A stretch of 64,000 bases of DNA from Prinsepia uniflora (taxonomy: Eukaryota > Streptophyta > Magnoliopsida > Rosales > Rosaceae). The translations under genes were made by a program, and so were the position numbers. The notes below the pieces were generated by a model. The model did no database searches. It saw only the letters and a list, made by a program, of their open reading frames with translations, and had not been told where the DNA came from. The DNA lies in contig CM064866.1 of the NCBI GenBank assembly GCA_032719365.1, positions 4,879,781 through 4,943,780 on the forward strand. The letters run 5' to 3'. Below are positions 36,880 to 49,049 of the stretch, piece by piece (within the stretch, counting starts at the first letter, position 1; each line of letters starts with the position of its first letter).

Positions 36880-37044
36880 CCCTCTAAACCAACAAGCACC
36901 AAACATGTCTACGCACCAATCTTGCACAATTTCAGTAGGCAGCAAGCGAGACCACGAGATAGTATCCAAACAATTATGACTCAAGCCTGCAACAGAGTCC
37001 GCTACAAAAATAATTTCTCTGAAGACATGCTTGAAGATAGGCAT
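36880..37044 (-). pseudogene. RNase H-like remnant of a non-LTR element
   Basis: On the minus strand the frame from 37044 gives FKHVFREIIFVADSVAGLSH, then NCLDTISWSRLLP and a FGACWFRG tail. This resembles the end of plant RNase H-like domains (RVT_3 type, H-x-x-R-x-x-N-x-x-A-D-x-L-A) carried by LINEs. Only the C-terminal part remains and the frame then runs into low-complexity sequence. Confidence 0.5.
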
Positions 37045-37691
37045 GGCATAATCTCTTTACATTTTTCACAATATGTTGGAGCTGCCTAAAAACAAGAATA
37101 TATAACATCAATCACAGCATCAATTAGGGTCATATATAGAGTTTTCTTCAACTTGTTCTCTCTTGTTGTACAACGATCCATGTCATCACGCTTCCGTATT
37201 AAATTACATAATTTTTAAGATTTGTTAACATACTTGAAATGACAGCAATGTGTATTCCTAATTTTCGAACAAACATAATTAGAACTAATGGGTTTCAATT
37301 CCAATTTAAAAAGTTTGAAGAAAAAAAAGAAATTCAAAATGTCAGCATTTTTTATTCTGATTAAGAAATTAGAAAGATTCAATTTTGAAAATGTTCATAA
37401 TTAACCTACCTATTTGAAACCCTTTCAGAGGATTTGACCATAAAAAAAACTTATAGAGGATACTTCAGAATTTTGAGTATTTTCACAACTTGAAAATTTT
37501 TAGACGTAATAAATATTGAAATTAAGAATATTTTGTTTTGAAAAATAAAGTGAATTATACATGTTAAATATCAATTTCAGTATTTATATATGTTAATGCA
37601 TAAAATGTACCGACTTAAAAGTAAAAAGACCGCACTCAACCAAGAACACAAGCATGTACGTGGTTTACCCAAATCGGGCTACATCCACGGT
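37045..37691. other. AT-rich spacer with part of an unidentified repeat
   Basis: No gene is seen. The last ~110 bp (ACGTGGTTTACCC...GGGCTACATCCACGG) look like LTR sequence of another plant retrotransposon and seem to continue beyond solo LTR D at 40396. Confidence 0.45.
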
Positions 37692-37696
37692 GTTAC

Positions 37697-40390
37697 TGAC
37701 AGGACCCATCCCGATTATCCCTCGATAATCGCGAAAGATCCTGCTCCGTCTAACCATAACGTTAAAAAACCAAAAGAAATCCATATATATATATATATAT
37801 ATATATAGATACACAACACAACACAACAAACAACACACATAGTCATACCAGGGATATGTACGTCTTTAGGACCGTTGACTACCTCAGTTGTCAACCGGTT
37901 TACAGAGCATAAGAAATATTTACAAACAGAGATCAAAATCCTACGCGGTCAGATACTTGAGTACGCAACGGTCTGTTTATTCCTCTGCCTCGATACGAGC
38001 CTCCGTACCTGTGCACGGGCCTGAAGGGTACAAAACATTAAAGGTGTGAGTGGACAAAAATAAAGGTTTAGAAATACATTTATTTATCAAAACTAGTCTT
38101 ACCCTCCAGTTTTGTAAACATGCATGCATATCATATAAAACATGAGTCATATAAATCAAAGTAAAATAAAACAGCTAATACAGTTCAAAATCAATCATGA
38201 TACCACCATCCTCAACATCCAATCTCACTATCCAATAACCCGTCACGATATCAAAGCAACGCGTGCAACTCGGGTGTCTCATGTCCGAGTACCTCCCTAG
38301 GATCAACGATGTCTGGGGTGATATCATCTCTAGGATCAACGACGTCTGGAGGATATCATCATAAACTCACACTCCTGAGACTGAGCTTCCCCTCGGAGCT
38401 ACTCATCTCCAGGCAGAGGATCGTGACTACTCCAGGATCTACGAAGTCTGGAGGAGACCATCAAATCACAGAGGATGGTACCAATAGCCAATATTCTCAT
38501 TTCAAAACCATTTAAATCTCAAATCAAATCAATAGTTCAATAGGGCATCTGCCCGAAATATAGCGTTTCCAAAGCACAAGTAAATTCCATAAATCCATGT
38601 CTAACATATCATTTATAATTCAATTTCATCAATGAAATCACATAACTTCAATTCCGAGTCAAAAGCCATCTTAAATCTCAGGCCATCGCCCAAAATCACA
38701 ATTTTATGATTTTCTCGAAAATCGTGCCCAAAAGCAATATAAAATAATATAATATTCCCAAATCTGGAAATCACCATATCACAAGATCAATCATAGAAAA
38801 TCATATCAAATCATATTATAAAGCATTTAAAAGCAGTTAAAATATATATGCATGCATTTAGGGTAGAAAACAAAAGCCCACTCACACACCGTCCAGATTG
38901 CTCGGATTCGAGCTGTTCGTTCTCGTCCGATGTCCCGAGAATATTTCGGCCTGTTAAACATGCAATATAGGGTTACTAGAGTATCATAAAATCTTATGTA
39001 CGAATTTCCTAATCATCGGAATAAAATAATATTATTTAAACGTAACTTATACGCTTCAGATACGCAAAATTATCCTCAATTTATATCCGATTGACCCGAA
39101 ACTAACGCTAATAGGTCCGTATCATCGAGAACATCAAAAAGTATGTTGGACCCTCCTTCAGATTCCCGGTCACGCGCCCTCACGCGCCGCCGCAAGTGGC
39201 TGCGCGTGAGTCCACGCACCGTAAACAGTGCACTGCTACAGTGCTTCTCCCTCGCCCGTTTTTCTGATAAACGGGTCTGGAACCCGCGATCTGACCCGAT
39301 GTAATCTCCTTCGATTTGAACTCAATTCCTCCCGTTATTTCACTCATTAGCATCAATTCAATCTAGATTACAGTTCTGTGACTTCAATTTAATCAAACAA
39401 ACCCTCAAAATTCTCGACTCAAGACGAACACCCGACGGCTCCTAACTCGGGTTCTACCCAAAACTAACCTGTTTCTTCCAATTGATGACACCAGAAGCAT
39501 CCTAGGTCCATTATAAACCCAATTATGAAGTCAATTTCACAGTTTCTTACCTCCAAGTAATCGAACTCAAGCTCACAGTTTCAAAGAAGTCGCAGGGTCA
39601 GTTCGTCACCAATTCTCCACCAATTTCCTTCCCAATCGATTCAGTTTGATTCGTTTAACTCCCAGAAGATGAAATATCACCTCATTTTCGCACAAAACCG
39701 TCTTAGAAATCAAAATCAAGAATTAAGGTTTTGGGTGGTTTTTCGGGTATTCCCAGTATGGGTCTATCTGGGTTTTCTTTGTTCTTCTTTCGATTTTTCT
39801 CTCCAATTCACGCTAATTGATTACTCTAGTGCACTGATTTTCCTTTTGTTTTGCTGCTAATCGATCACAAGGTTTTGAGGAGGTTTAGTTCTCTGTTTTT
39901 TGTTCTTAGTCAAATACTGCGACTCCTATCAGACTTATGCTAACAATTAATTAATGGTCTTAAGTGGACAACAAAGCCACTAAGTGCCACTAATAGGCAT
40001 CCTCATATGGCAGGTGTCATGAGCAGGGTTAAAGAGAGATTGAATCAGCCACAGTAATTGACTAGTCAGCACCTTAAACCATATAATAGCAATCCTATTC
40101 ACCGTTTAATTAGAGCCCATGTAAAATTACCATTTTACCCTTTAAGCACAATTACCATTTTGCCCCTACATTTCGCAACCCCATAACTTCTTCATCCGAA
40201 CTTCGTTTTCGACGTGTCGCCTGTCTACGGATTCAGCGTTCTGAGACCTACACAATGGTACTAGAAAAATGTACAAACAGTATGCCAAAAAAAAAATTCA
40301 ACTTTTAGCCATGTCTCTTCAGGGATAAAAACGTCATTTTTCACATTATTTTAATATTTTACATTTTTTTGGATTTTTCGAGGCGTTACA
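37697..40390 (-). mobile_element. Solo LTR D (TSD GTTAC)
   Basis: A 2694-bp LTR in minus orientation with a perfect target duplication GTTAC at 37692-37696 and 40391-40395. Its minus-strand 3' end reads GGATGGGTCCTGTCA. The inner block runs from GTGAGTGGAC (38046-38055) and ATGCATGCAT (38120-38129) to ATGCATGCAT (38848-38857) and GCCCACTCAC (38876-38885). A CACGCGC/GCGCGTG cluster is at 39172-39220. It also contains a (TA)n run at 37782-37807. No internal region remains. Confidence 0.95.
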
Positions 40391-40479
40391 GTTACCCCAT
40401 TCTCATTATATAAATATATTTGTTTGCACGTGATGCAATAGGCTTAGAGTCTTTTAGAGAGAAAAAGGGAAATGTAGAC

Positions 40480-41213
40480 TGTAAGACCCGTATCCTGGAG
40501 GGAACGGTGAACGATCCACATTTCTGCGAGGGGAGAATGGTCTGGGAAGGGAATGGTGGTGTGCCTTAAAGGTGTAGGCACATACCTATCTAGCACGAGG
40601 CCTTTTGAGAGCTCATTGGCGTTGGGTTCGGTTGGAACTTCAAAGTTAAGCTAGTTAAGGCTGGTGCAATTCCATGATGAGTGACCCCCTGGGAAGTTAC
40701 ACCGTGAGCTCCCGAAAACAAAACCGTGAGGGCAAGGGCAAGGAGGCCTAAAACGAATAATATCGTGCTAGATAAGTCGGGTCCTGATCGAGGAAGGTTG
40801 GGTCCTGACAGAATGGTATCAGAGCTAGACCCCGACCGGGAAGTGTGCTAGCGATGACGCTGGGCCCTACGGGGGGTGGATTGTAAGACCCGTGTCCTGC
40901 AGGGAACGATGAACGATCCCACATTCCTGCGAGGGGGGAATGGTCTAGGAAAGGAATGATTGTGTGCTTTAAAGGTGTAGGAACACACCTATCTAGGACG
41001 AGGCCTTTTGGGAGCTCATTGGCTTTGGGTTCGGTTGGAACTCCAAAGTTAAGAGAATTAAGGCTGGTGCAATTCCATGATGAGTGACCCCCTGGGAAGT
41101 TACACCGTGAGCTCCCGAAAACAAAACTGTGAGGCCAAGGACAAGGAGGCCCAAAACGGACAATATCGTGCTAGATGAGTCAAGTCCTGATCGTGGAAGG
41201 TTGGGTCCTGACA
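40480..41213 (+). mobile_element. Cassandra-type TRIM retrotransposon
   Basis: A 734-bp element made of two LTRs (40480-40810 and 40882-41213, 331 and 332 bp) around a 71-bp internal region. The internal region holds only a primer-binding site TGGTATCAGAGC (40814-40825) and a purine tract ACGGGGGGTGGA just before the second LTR. Each LTR starts TGTAAGACCCGT and ends GGGTCCTGACA. Flanks are TAGAC (40475-40479) and TAGAG (41214-41218), a target duplication with one mismatch. Each LTR has sequence like the second half of plant 5S rRNA: GAACTYCAAAGTTAAG, then ATGATGAGTGACCCCCTGGG. That combination defines Cassandra TRIMs. It codes for no protein. Confidence 0.85.
40636..40700 (+). promoter_or_regulatory. 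5S rRNA-like internal promoter region in Cassandra 5' LTR
   Basis: GGAACTTCAAAGTTAAG (A-box region) is followed by GATGAGTGACCCCCTGGGAAG (40676-40696), matching the plant 5S GATGGGTGACCTCCCGGGAAG box C region. In 5S genes these boxes recruit TFIIIA and RNA polymerase III. The copy at 41037-41103 in the other LTR is similar and even keeps GGAACTCC. Confidence 0.75.
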
Positions 41214-42400
41214 TAGAGAGAAATGAGAGCTCTCAAAGTTAGAGAGAGAGAGTGGTTTATCTAGTGAGAGAATGAGCTGAGGATCTCATAAATGAGGGTG
41301 ATAGTACTCCTTATATAGCCAAAATTAGGTCATGATGATAGGACCCAAAGATGAGCTTTATTAATGGGCTTTGATGATGAGCCTTTGTTAGTGGACCTTG
41401 GACATGGACTTGATGTGATATTTGTATCTTTTGTAGGGCTCATTTCTTGGTCAGATGTAGTGTCAACAAGTTCCCTAGTTCTTGACTGAGGTGGACTACC
41501 TCGATTGAAAACTTTTAAGTAGAGTGCACTAACTTAGCAGCTTCCTGATTTATTATGTACTGCTCTGCTCGGTGCATTATCATCAGTCCCCCAAGTAGTT
41601 GAGATAAGATGCTCAGGTGAAGACACCTTTGTAGTTTGTTCTATGTCTGAGTCGATTGATATTGTAGCAATTGCGCTTTGGTAGTTCCCCTATGAGTATG
41701 ACTCCGCGTGTGAGCCTGAATGCTTACGAGTGATTTTTTACTATATATGTGTGCATGTTGGAGTGTTAGCTAAGTTTAACTTTGAAAGGGGGCTCGGTAA
41801 TGTATCGAGCGGCTCGGTAATGTGTTGAGCATAGATCGAATGTTGAGTGTAGGCCGAGTGTGCCTGTACTCCGAATTTAACGTTCGAGTCGAGGCCAAAT
41901 GTTGGGTAGCTCGATAATGTGTTGAGCGAGTGTATGCTCGGTAATGTTTTGAGAAACTCGGTATGTGTTGAATGCTCGGTATGTGTTGAGCTTTAGTGTG
42001 CTTGGTAGTGTGTTGAGATGCTTTGTATGTATTGAGCGCTCAATATGTGTTGAACGCTCGGTATGTGTTGAGCTTAAGTGTGCTCGGTAGTGTGTTGAGT
42101 AGCTCGGTATATGTTGAGCGCTCGGTATGTGTTGAGTATATATATGAGTTCATTTATGCTCGACATGTATGAGTGTATGTATGTCGACATGTATGATTTT
42201 CATGTATGCTCGACATGTATGTATGTTAGCATGTATGAGTTTGTGTATGAGTGCATGTATATCGACATGTATGGGTGCATGTATGTCGATATATATGCTT
42301 ACTATGTGTATGATGTTCAGAAGAAGTTTCTGATTTTAAGTGTTACCTAGTTGTATTCACATGTATCCTGATGTATGGCTCGGAGGATGACCAATTGTTG
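41214..42400. repeat. Unidentified repeat with CTCGGTATGTGTTGAG minisatellite
   Basis: The sequence right of the TRIM continues the repeat that D and the TRIM entered. From about 41790 to 42145 it has irregular tandem units of CTCGGTA(A)TGTGTTGAG. From about 42150 to 42300 come units of the type GCATGTATGTCGACATGTAT. No coding domain is seen. It may be the LTR of another retrotransposon, but I cannot show both ends. Confidence 0.5.
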
Positions 42401-42519
42401 ACTTGAATAGATTGAGCCCTTGATGAGTCTGTCCATCATCAAATGTCCAGTCCGTTGGCTCGGAGGATGACCGATATGCTTGGAGGATAACTAGTATGTT
42501 GGCTGGGAGGATGACTAGT

Positions 42520-43000
42520 GTTAGGATGACCGGTGTGTTGGGTCAGAAGAGAACCCGTTAACACGAGGATGATTGGTCGTAAGATGATCAGTATGTTGGG
42601 TTAGAGGATGAACACTCGCAGGATGACCAGTATGTTGGGTTAGAGGATGACCACTAGCAGAATGACCTGTATATTGGGTTGGAGGATGACCACTCGCAGG
42701 ATGACTGTTATGTTGGGTCGGAGGATGACTACTCGCAAGACGACCAGTATATTGGGTCGGAGGGTGACCATTCGCAAGATGACTAGTATGTTGGGTCGAA
42801 TGATGACCACTAGTAGGATAACCACTCGCATGATGACCGATATGTTGGGTCGAAGGATGATCACTCGCAGGATAACCACTCGCAAGATGAACACTAGTAG
42901 GATGACCGATATGTTGGGTTGGAGAATGACCACTCGCAAGATGACCACTCGTAGGATGACCGGTATGTTGGGTCGAAGGATGACCACTCACAGGATGGCT
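42520..43000. repeat. 39-bp minisatellite
   Basis: About ten units of some 39 bp with the core GGATGACCAGTATGTTGGGT and GAGGATGACCACTCGCA. Some units carry an extra 15-bp half repeat. Because 39 is a multiple of three, long open frames run through it on both strands; these are artefacts of the period. LTR E starts at its right edge (43001). Confidence 0.8.
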
Positions 43001-43957
43001 TGACAAGACCCCTTCCGAGAAACACTTAAAAAGTACATCCGGGACGTGCTCCCGTCTAACAAGTAACCCAACATACCAAAGTTACCCTCGAAATTTTCAG
43101 ACAAGGGATGTTCACATATTCTCACACATTCTTAGCATTAATGTCTCCGCCTCTCGATTACCCCGAAATTCGTGGCACGACTCTGGAGAGTTACAAAACC
43201 AAATAAACGTGTGAGTGGAAAAAAATATATTTTAAAACATAGTTTTGAAAACATACATAATTACCCTCCGTTTTCTAAAACTATGCATGCATACGAAAAA
43301 CCATCAAGTTTCGATTGAAATAAAACACAACTAGTGTCCTAAAAATACATGAAAATAATTCTCATATCAAAAGCAACATTCAACTATCAAAAACACCCAT
43401 AATACAATACAATCATCACACAAGACACTATAACAGTCAACACAAAGCCAACACCATAATCACACATAACCAATCCATATCCAACATCACCATAGAAATC
43501 ACATATAGTTAATTCATCATCGATGTACAAGCACAATATAAACCATCAAAACCATTACACTACCGGTAAACACACCACACCACTCGGGATTCAGAACCCA
43601 GCTTGACATTCGAGTGAAATTTGACTCAGGATTAAAATTCTGACTCGACGTTTGAGTCTCCAACACAGTACCGATCTTAGGATTTGGAGCCCTACTCGAC
43701 GTCTGAGACTACTCAATAAATCAACACAATCACCATAACATTTCACACATCACGAGTACCTAGAAACACATCCTCACATCACATCCCAATATCACAAATC
43801 CAATCCACAATCAAAACCTCGGGCCTAAACCCAAAACCACAACTCAACACAACTCCGTAAAATGTGCCATTAACGTAACATCCGTAAAAATAGACCAGAA
43901 ATCATATGCAAATCACCAAAAATCCAATATCACAATATCTCATATCATAAACCATAT

Positions 43958-45480
43958 TATAACGACCCGTCCCGGAATTCGGTATTAGATTAGTAACTAA
44001 TCATGATTAACGGGGTTAATCGGTGATTAGTTGGGTGAAATCGGATGAACGATGCAAAATGACCGTTTTGCCCTTAGTCATGGGCAAACCGTTGAATTTT
44101 TATTCGGAAGGTCAAATGGACTTTGACCAATAACTTTGACGTAGTTTGGGACGTCACGAGATCATAGACAGGTGACACGTTCGATTCTGACGTTCGTGGT
44201 GAAAGTTATGACGTTCGGAAGTCCAAGGGTATTTTCGTCATTTGGACGACAAGGGGGGAATGTTGACTTTTTGATCGAGAGGTCCGATGGCTGAGGGCCA
44301 AGGACCGTTAGGAAGGTCTCGATGCCTTGAGTTCGTAGACAGGCGGCACGTATCAATCAGAGTCCGGATGACCGAGTTACGGGCCTGGATGCGTGATGGG
44401 CATTTTGGTAATTTTCTGCACAGGGGCAGAATGGTAATTTCACAGGGGTACCGTTTGAGCAGGGACAGCCGTGTATGGGATTACATCTTGATCAGTGCAA
44501 GGGGGTGAATTTTTTTTATGAAATTGATGGGCTGAGGAGTTGTTTATTGGATTAGGGAATTGTTTATGCATTGTGTAGGAAACAGGAGTTTGTGGGTGTG
44601 TGGATGCAGTGCACGGGCTGGCGTTTTGAGGTGAGAAAAACAGAGTGTGGCCATGGTTGTGTGCACGAGTGATTTGTTTATGCAGAGTGTGGCTTGATCA
44701 GACCACGGGCAGACAAGAGTGTGGTGGAATTGAGACATCCACTTGTGGTGGTTTTGAACTGAACTGAGCACGGGGGGCCTTGTGAATTGGGTTTGGGTCT
44801 GTGCGGGAAACAGAATTTCAGAGAAGCCAGGGAGATTCCCAAGGCTTGTCTGCTGCCCGGTTTGAAAACAGAGAGAATAGTGGACATTGGGAAGTCTTTG
44901 AGGATCATTGTGGAGAGGTTATAACTAAAGAACAGGAGAGAAAAACCAGAATTGGGGAAACTGGGAAAACGGAGGGAAAAATCCAATTTTGAATTATTGG
45001 CCAGCCCAAGCCAATTCGAGGCTCAATTCAGTCTTCTGGGACATCACTTAGTCGATCCAGATCATAACTTCGAAGCTGGAAGGCCCTGGAAGCCATGGAC
45101 AAGGACGGCAGAACTTCTAAAAAATCGAGCTTGGAGTCGTGGATTTGGAGGAGGATTCTGATGGAATTGGTCACGCAATCCTCTCAATGGTAAGCCTACG
45201 ATGCTCCCTAACTGTTCAATTGAGGAAAATAGTGGCTGTTTAGTGGAACTGGGTTGTTGAACATCGTTTCGAACTTGAGTTATCGAGGGGTTTTAGGCCG
45301 TGTCGATTAGAATGACTACTGCAGACTTGTAATTGAGGTTATTGCGATCCTACTTGATGGATAAATTGAAGGAATTAGTTTGGTTATGACAGGATTCGAA
45401 TCGGGCCCTGACGCGGGTTAAACGGCCCGTATATCAGAAAGCCGGGTGAAGACAATGACTGTGCCTATCACTGTTTTCCG
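43958..45480 (+). mobile_element. Inverted, 3'-truncated LTR F inside LTR E
   Basis: It begins TATAACGACCCGTCCCGGA, the family LTR start with TA in place of TG. The usual GTCAAATGGACTTTGACC and GACGTCACG modules follow. It breaks off near 45480, after GGCCCGTATATCAG and CACTGTTTTCCGAG and before the GTGAGTGGAC border. Short frames inside have no domain. Its right end is approximate. Confidence 0.6.
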
Positions 45481-45659
45481 AGCTCTCATTCCATACCCAA
45501 GACTAAAACTCAAAACCATATTCGTAACTAAAATTACTATAATGCTCTTACTCATTACTAACCCGTAACATACTTATTAGAACTCTGTTTTTGACGTGTC
45601 GCCTGTCTACGCGCTCAGGAGTTCAAAACCTTCGTAACGGTTTTCACGACACTCTCAGA

Positions 45660-45775
45660 AGGTCTCCTAATAAAAAAGTCAACAATTTGACTTTTATTTA
45701 AAAGTCAACACTTTGACTTTTATTTAAAAGTCAACACTTTGACTTTTAGTCAAAAGTCAACTCTTTGACTTCCAA
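45660..45775. promoter_or_regulatory. Tandem inverted W-box repeats in LTR E
   Basis: About four units of AAAAGTCAACACTTTGACTT with TTATTT spacers. Each unit holds TTGACT on both strands (GTCAA and TTGAC facing each other). TTGAC(C/T) is the W-box bound by WRKY factors. Regulatory use is inferred. Confidence 0.55.
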
Positions 45776-45822
45776 AGGCGAAATCATCATTTTTGTTTTT
45801 CTCAAAGTTCCTGGTGGTTACA

Positions 45823-46889
45823 CTCGTTGCTTGGTTTGATATAATGTCAAAAATATGAATCAGACTAAAACTTCCCATTAAACCTGTATTATTAGTAACA
45901 GCCGTGTCAAAAAGCCGTGTCGAAAACCTATAAGCGTATCCAATCTCGATCCTCTTCAACATGCAATCTCTTTCAACTTGAGTTTTTTTTTTTATGTATG
46001 TTTATTCCTATCCTCAACAAGTATTTTTTATATATCCAATTTGGTGAAATGGTTTATTTCTTTATTTTGGGTATTTCATTATGTAAATTTCGATTTCCTT
46101 GTTTTTTGATTGCATTTTATGTGAATTTTTTATTTGATTTTTATATAACTCCATCACGGGTCCGATTCATTATATCTTCCTATATAATGAGTTGATAATG
46201 TATTAATTTTTCTATTTTGAAGGTATATCCTCATTTGGATTTTCTTGAAATTTGTTTACCTTTATTTTTAATTTTTTTTCCAGAGAGTTATTTATCTTTA
46301 TAATATACTCTTTCAACTTAATTCATACGTGATTTTTTCCAATTCACAGGTTAATTGTTCAAATATCCTAATTCATATATAGACGTCAGACACAATCTAT
46401 TTTTTTAGATATTTTTATATTTTATATGTATTCTGGTATGTTTTCAATTTCTTAGTACAATTATATAAATTAGTCCAATTTTTAAATCTAAATTATAAAT
46501 TAGTCCACTTAACATATAAAATAGTCCATTTACTGTTTTCTTTTAAATTTTTAGTGTGTTCTTTTTATGGTTTTGTTTTTTTTTTAAGTTTTTAAATACC
46601 GTTTATACTTCTTTTTCAAATATGGATGAGAAACTTCCAAATTTTAAATATTATTATTTTATATTTATCCTTCAAAATTATTTAAATTAAGATAATTCTA
46701 ACTAAATTCAGAAGATTTATTTTATATTTGTTTTATTAGATAATGCCGGACACTTTTGAAAAATCAGAGGATTACCGGCACATTATTTATCTTATTACTT
46801 TTCATAGGTAAATTAATAAGACTTATATTTTATTTTCTTTTGAGAGAGGTATATTGAAAAAAAGATAACTATTATGATACAATTAGAAT

Positions 46890-46925
<36 letters not shown>

Positions 46926-47635
46926 CTTATTACAGGAGAGTTAAGTAGGTAATATTATTTAATTTACCTGTTAAGTCTAGAATCAAATATTGGTATGTAC
47001 ATAAAGGATTTTATTACCTGTAAGATGAAACTATAATGTGTGACATTGAATACGTATGTAGCTGGAAGTAAGATTAACTATATAGATGGCGAACTAAATG
47101 AATCGCAAGATCATCCATATAGATGGTGAACAAATTGAATATAATAAATCCACTCTTACAAAAAATCTAACAAAAATACGAAACAACATTATGTAGGATC
47201 CCAAATTGTTTAAAAAATATAATATGTAATGACACACCTGTAATTATTTAAAAAATAACGAACTAAAAAGAATGATGTAATTTGGCAAATAATAAAAAAA
47301 TGTTATTTATTTTTTTTATAATTTAATTTATTAAATTATAAATTGAATCCAAAAATAGGAACTATTTATAATTATCCCTTTTATATTTGCATGAGAATCC
47401 TTTTAATATTTTCTCTTCTTTAAAAATTGGGTGAACACGGCGGATTTTGAATTGTTTTCAATTTCTTAGTACAATTATATAATTTTCTATTTGCATGAGA
47501 ATCCTTTTAATATTATATATATAAGGCATGTCGAACTCCATAATATATATCATGCCATGCGCTTCATAATACGTACGTACATATCTTAACTCTTTTAAAT
47601 TTGTTAATGGGCTTTGTGGGGTTTTAAACTTGCAG
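45823..47635. other. AT-rich region upstream of the CER1-like pseudogene
   Basis: No gene is seen. It has an (AT)n run at 46894-46921 and two copies of TTTCAATTTCTTAGTACAAT near 46440 and 47457. Because the CER1-like exon at 47636 lacks its first exon, this stretch may be a decayed first intron or promoter. Confidence 0.4.
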
Positions 47636-48452
47636 CACTTGATCTTGGCTCCATGGGTGGTTCATAGCACATGGTTGCATATGGCGAATGAAGGAAAGCA
47701 GAGAGACCTCTCCTATTTCCTTATAAATTTCGTGATCGTATGGAGGGCGATCCACAACTAGATATGGATCACTCTATCTCGATACCAAACGGCTAAAGGT
47801 AACAGCCGAATCGTAGACAAAAGTTTCGAATTCAAACAAATGGACCGTGAACTATATTGGTCGGTACGAATTAATTATATTATGATAATACAGTACGTAG
47901 TAAATTATCGGTGAGTTAATTTATTGATTGATTTGGCTTGGATATTATTGATACATGCGCGCAGGGATGACCAGATACTGTTCAATGGACTTCTATTTTA
48001 CCTGGGGAGTAGGTACTTACCCGGGGCCCAAAACATGCCGTTTTGGAGGACAGAGGGGGTTGTTTTGTGTGCGTTGGTTCATGCTGGTCTAGTGGAGTAC
48101 CTCAACTATTGGTTTCATAGAGCACTTCACCAGCATTACCTCTACTCTCGTTACCATTCTCATCACCATTCCTCCATCGTTACTCAGCCAATTACTTGTA
48201 AGAAAAACAAAATTACGACATTTTTTTAATGTTATAGTATTGGAGGGAATCGAACTCTGAATCTACCAATGGCCGCTGGCTAATGGTTATGTATGCATGC
48301 ATGTATTGCAGCTGTGATTCACCCGTATGCAGAGCACGCGGTGTATTCGTTGCTCTTCTTTCTGCCGATGTTGGCAACCATCCTGACGGGAACAATTTCC
48401 ATCGTGTCCTTACTGCTTACATCACATATATTGACTTCATGAATAATATGAG
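47636..48452 (+). pseudogene. CER1: CER1-like aldehyde decarbonylase, exons before the J insertion
   Basis: CER1 makes very-long-chain alkanes of the cuticle in the ER membrane. Three exon pieces with GT-AG borders are present: 47636-47859, 47965-48197 and 48312-48452. They match the N-terminal fatty-acid-hydroxylase-like domain: LILAPWVVHST, WDDQILFNGLLFY, then the histidine motifs HRALHQH and YHSHHHSSIVTQPIT. The lesions are an in-frame TAG at 47759-47761 where relatives read HNQVW, a one-base deletion-type frameshift near 48410, and element J at 48453. The first exon is not found. The junction codons before J give YITYIDFMNNM, a CER1 signature, and the match resumes at 61387. Confidence 0.9.
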
Positions 48453-48990
48453 TGTTGAATCAAAGATTGAACTCGTCGCGAAAAGTCCTCACAATTCCTG
48501 CAAACAACAAACAATTAACTATCGTTGCTTCGATCGATTTACCCGGGGGTTGTTCGACCAAGAACACTCCGATGCTTAAGTTAGCTTTGAGAGAGGAAAA
48601 TGATATACTTCGAAACGAAAAATCAACGTACCTTAGAAATGAAATGTGTCTCGCTATTTATAGGAAAATCTTAGGAGCCTTGGAGCGTTCTGATTGGTCA
48701 GTTGAATATTTAATTAATAAAAAAATATATCAATATTAATTATATACTATTAAGAATAACGACAATTAATTCTCGGGGAAAATGTTGATATTACAGAGAT
48801 TTTAACCCAATCAAATAACGTATTTAATTGGTAAATAGATTATTTAATATGCGGGTGTTTTCAAATGATCAGCGTTAATATGCGGGTGTTTTCAAATGAT
48901 CAGCGTTATTGCCAGAGGCAATTTGGTCATTTTTGGGAATTACGGGCCATGTGGCAGCTCCATAATTTTCGGATGATTTCGGGTTCCACA
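48453..48990 (-). repeat. 3' LTR of element J
   Basis: 538 bp, TG...CA. It carries a private ~31-bp tandem duplication (ATGCGGGTGTTTTCAAATGA at about 48850 and 48881), and it lacks an AT-rich stretch present in the other LTR around the H insertion. Apart from that the two LTRs are very similar. Confidence 0.9.
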
Positions 48991-49049
48991 AATGCCCCCA
49001 CATCGATTCGGAATTCGGGGAATCCGAAGGGATGTACATTGTTTGGAAT

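Larger units (their letters stand above)
43001..45822 (-). mobile_element. Disrupted LTR E
   Basis: Its ends fit the long-LTR family: TGACAAGACCCC at 43001 and GGTGGTTACA ending 45822, with GTGAGTGGA (43211-43219) and ATGCATGCAT (43283-43292) in minus orientation. The flanks TGGCT and CTCGT do not match, so no TSD survives. The middle is replaced by an inverted LTR piece (F). The part left of F keeps the AAACCCAAAACC / GTAAAATGTGCCATTAA blocks also seen in fragment K. Confidence 0.65.

Noticed and set aside
42520..43000. Evenly spaced repeats resembling a CRISPR array
   Set aside because: Units are contiguous, with no unique spacers, and the context is a plant nuclear genome.
42521..43006. 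161-codon His/Pro/Ser repeat frame on the minus strand
   Set aside because: It is a product of a 39-bp tandem repeat whose period is a multiple of three; several frames on both strands stay open.
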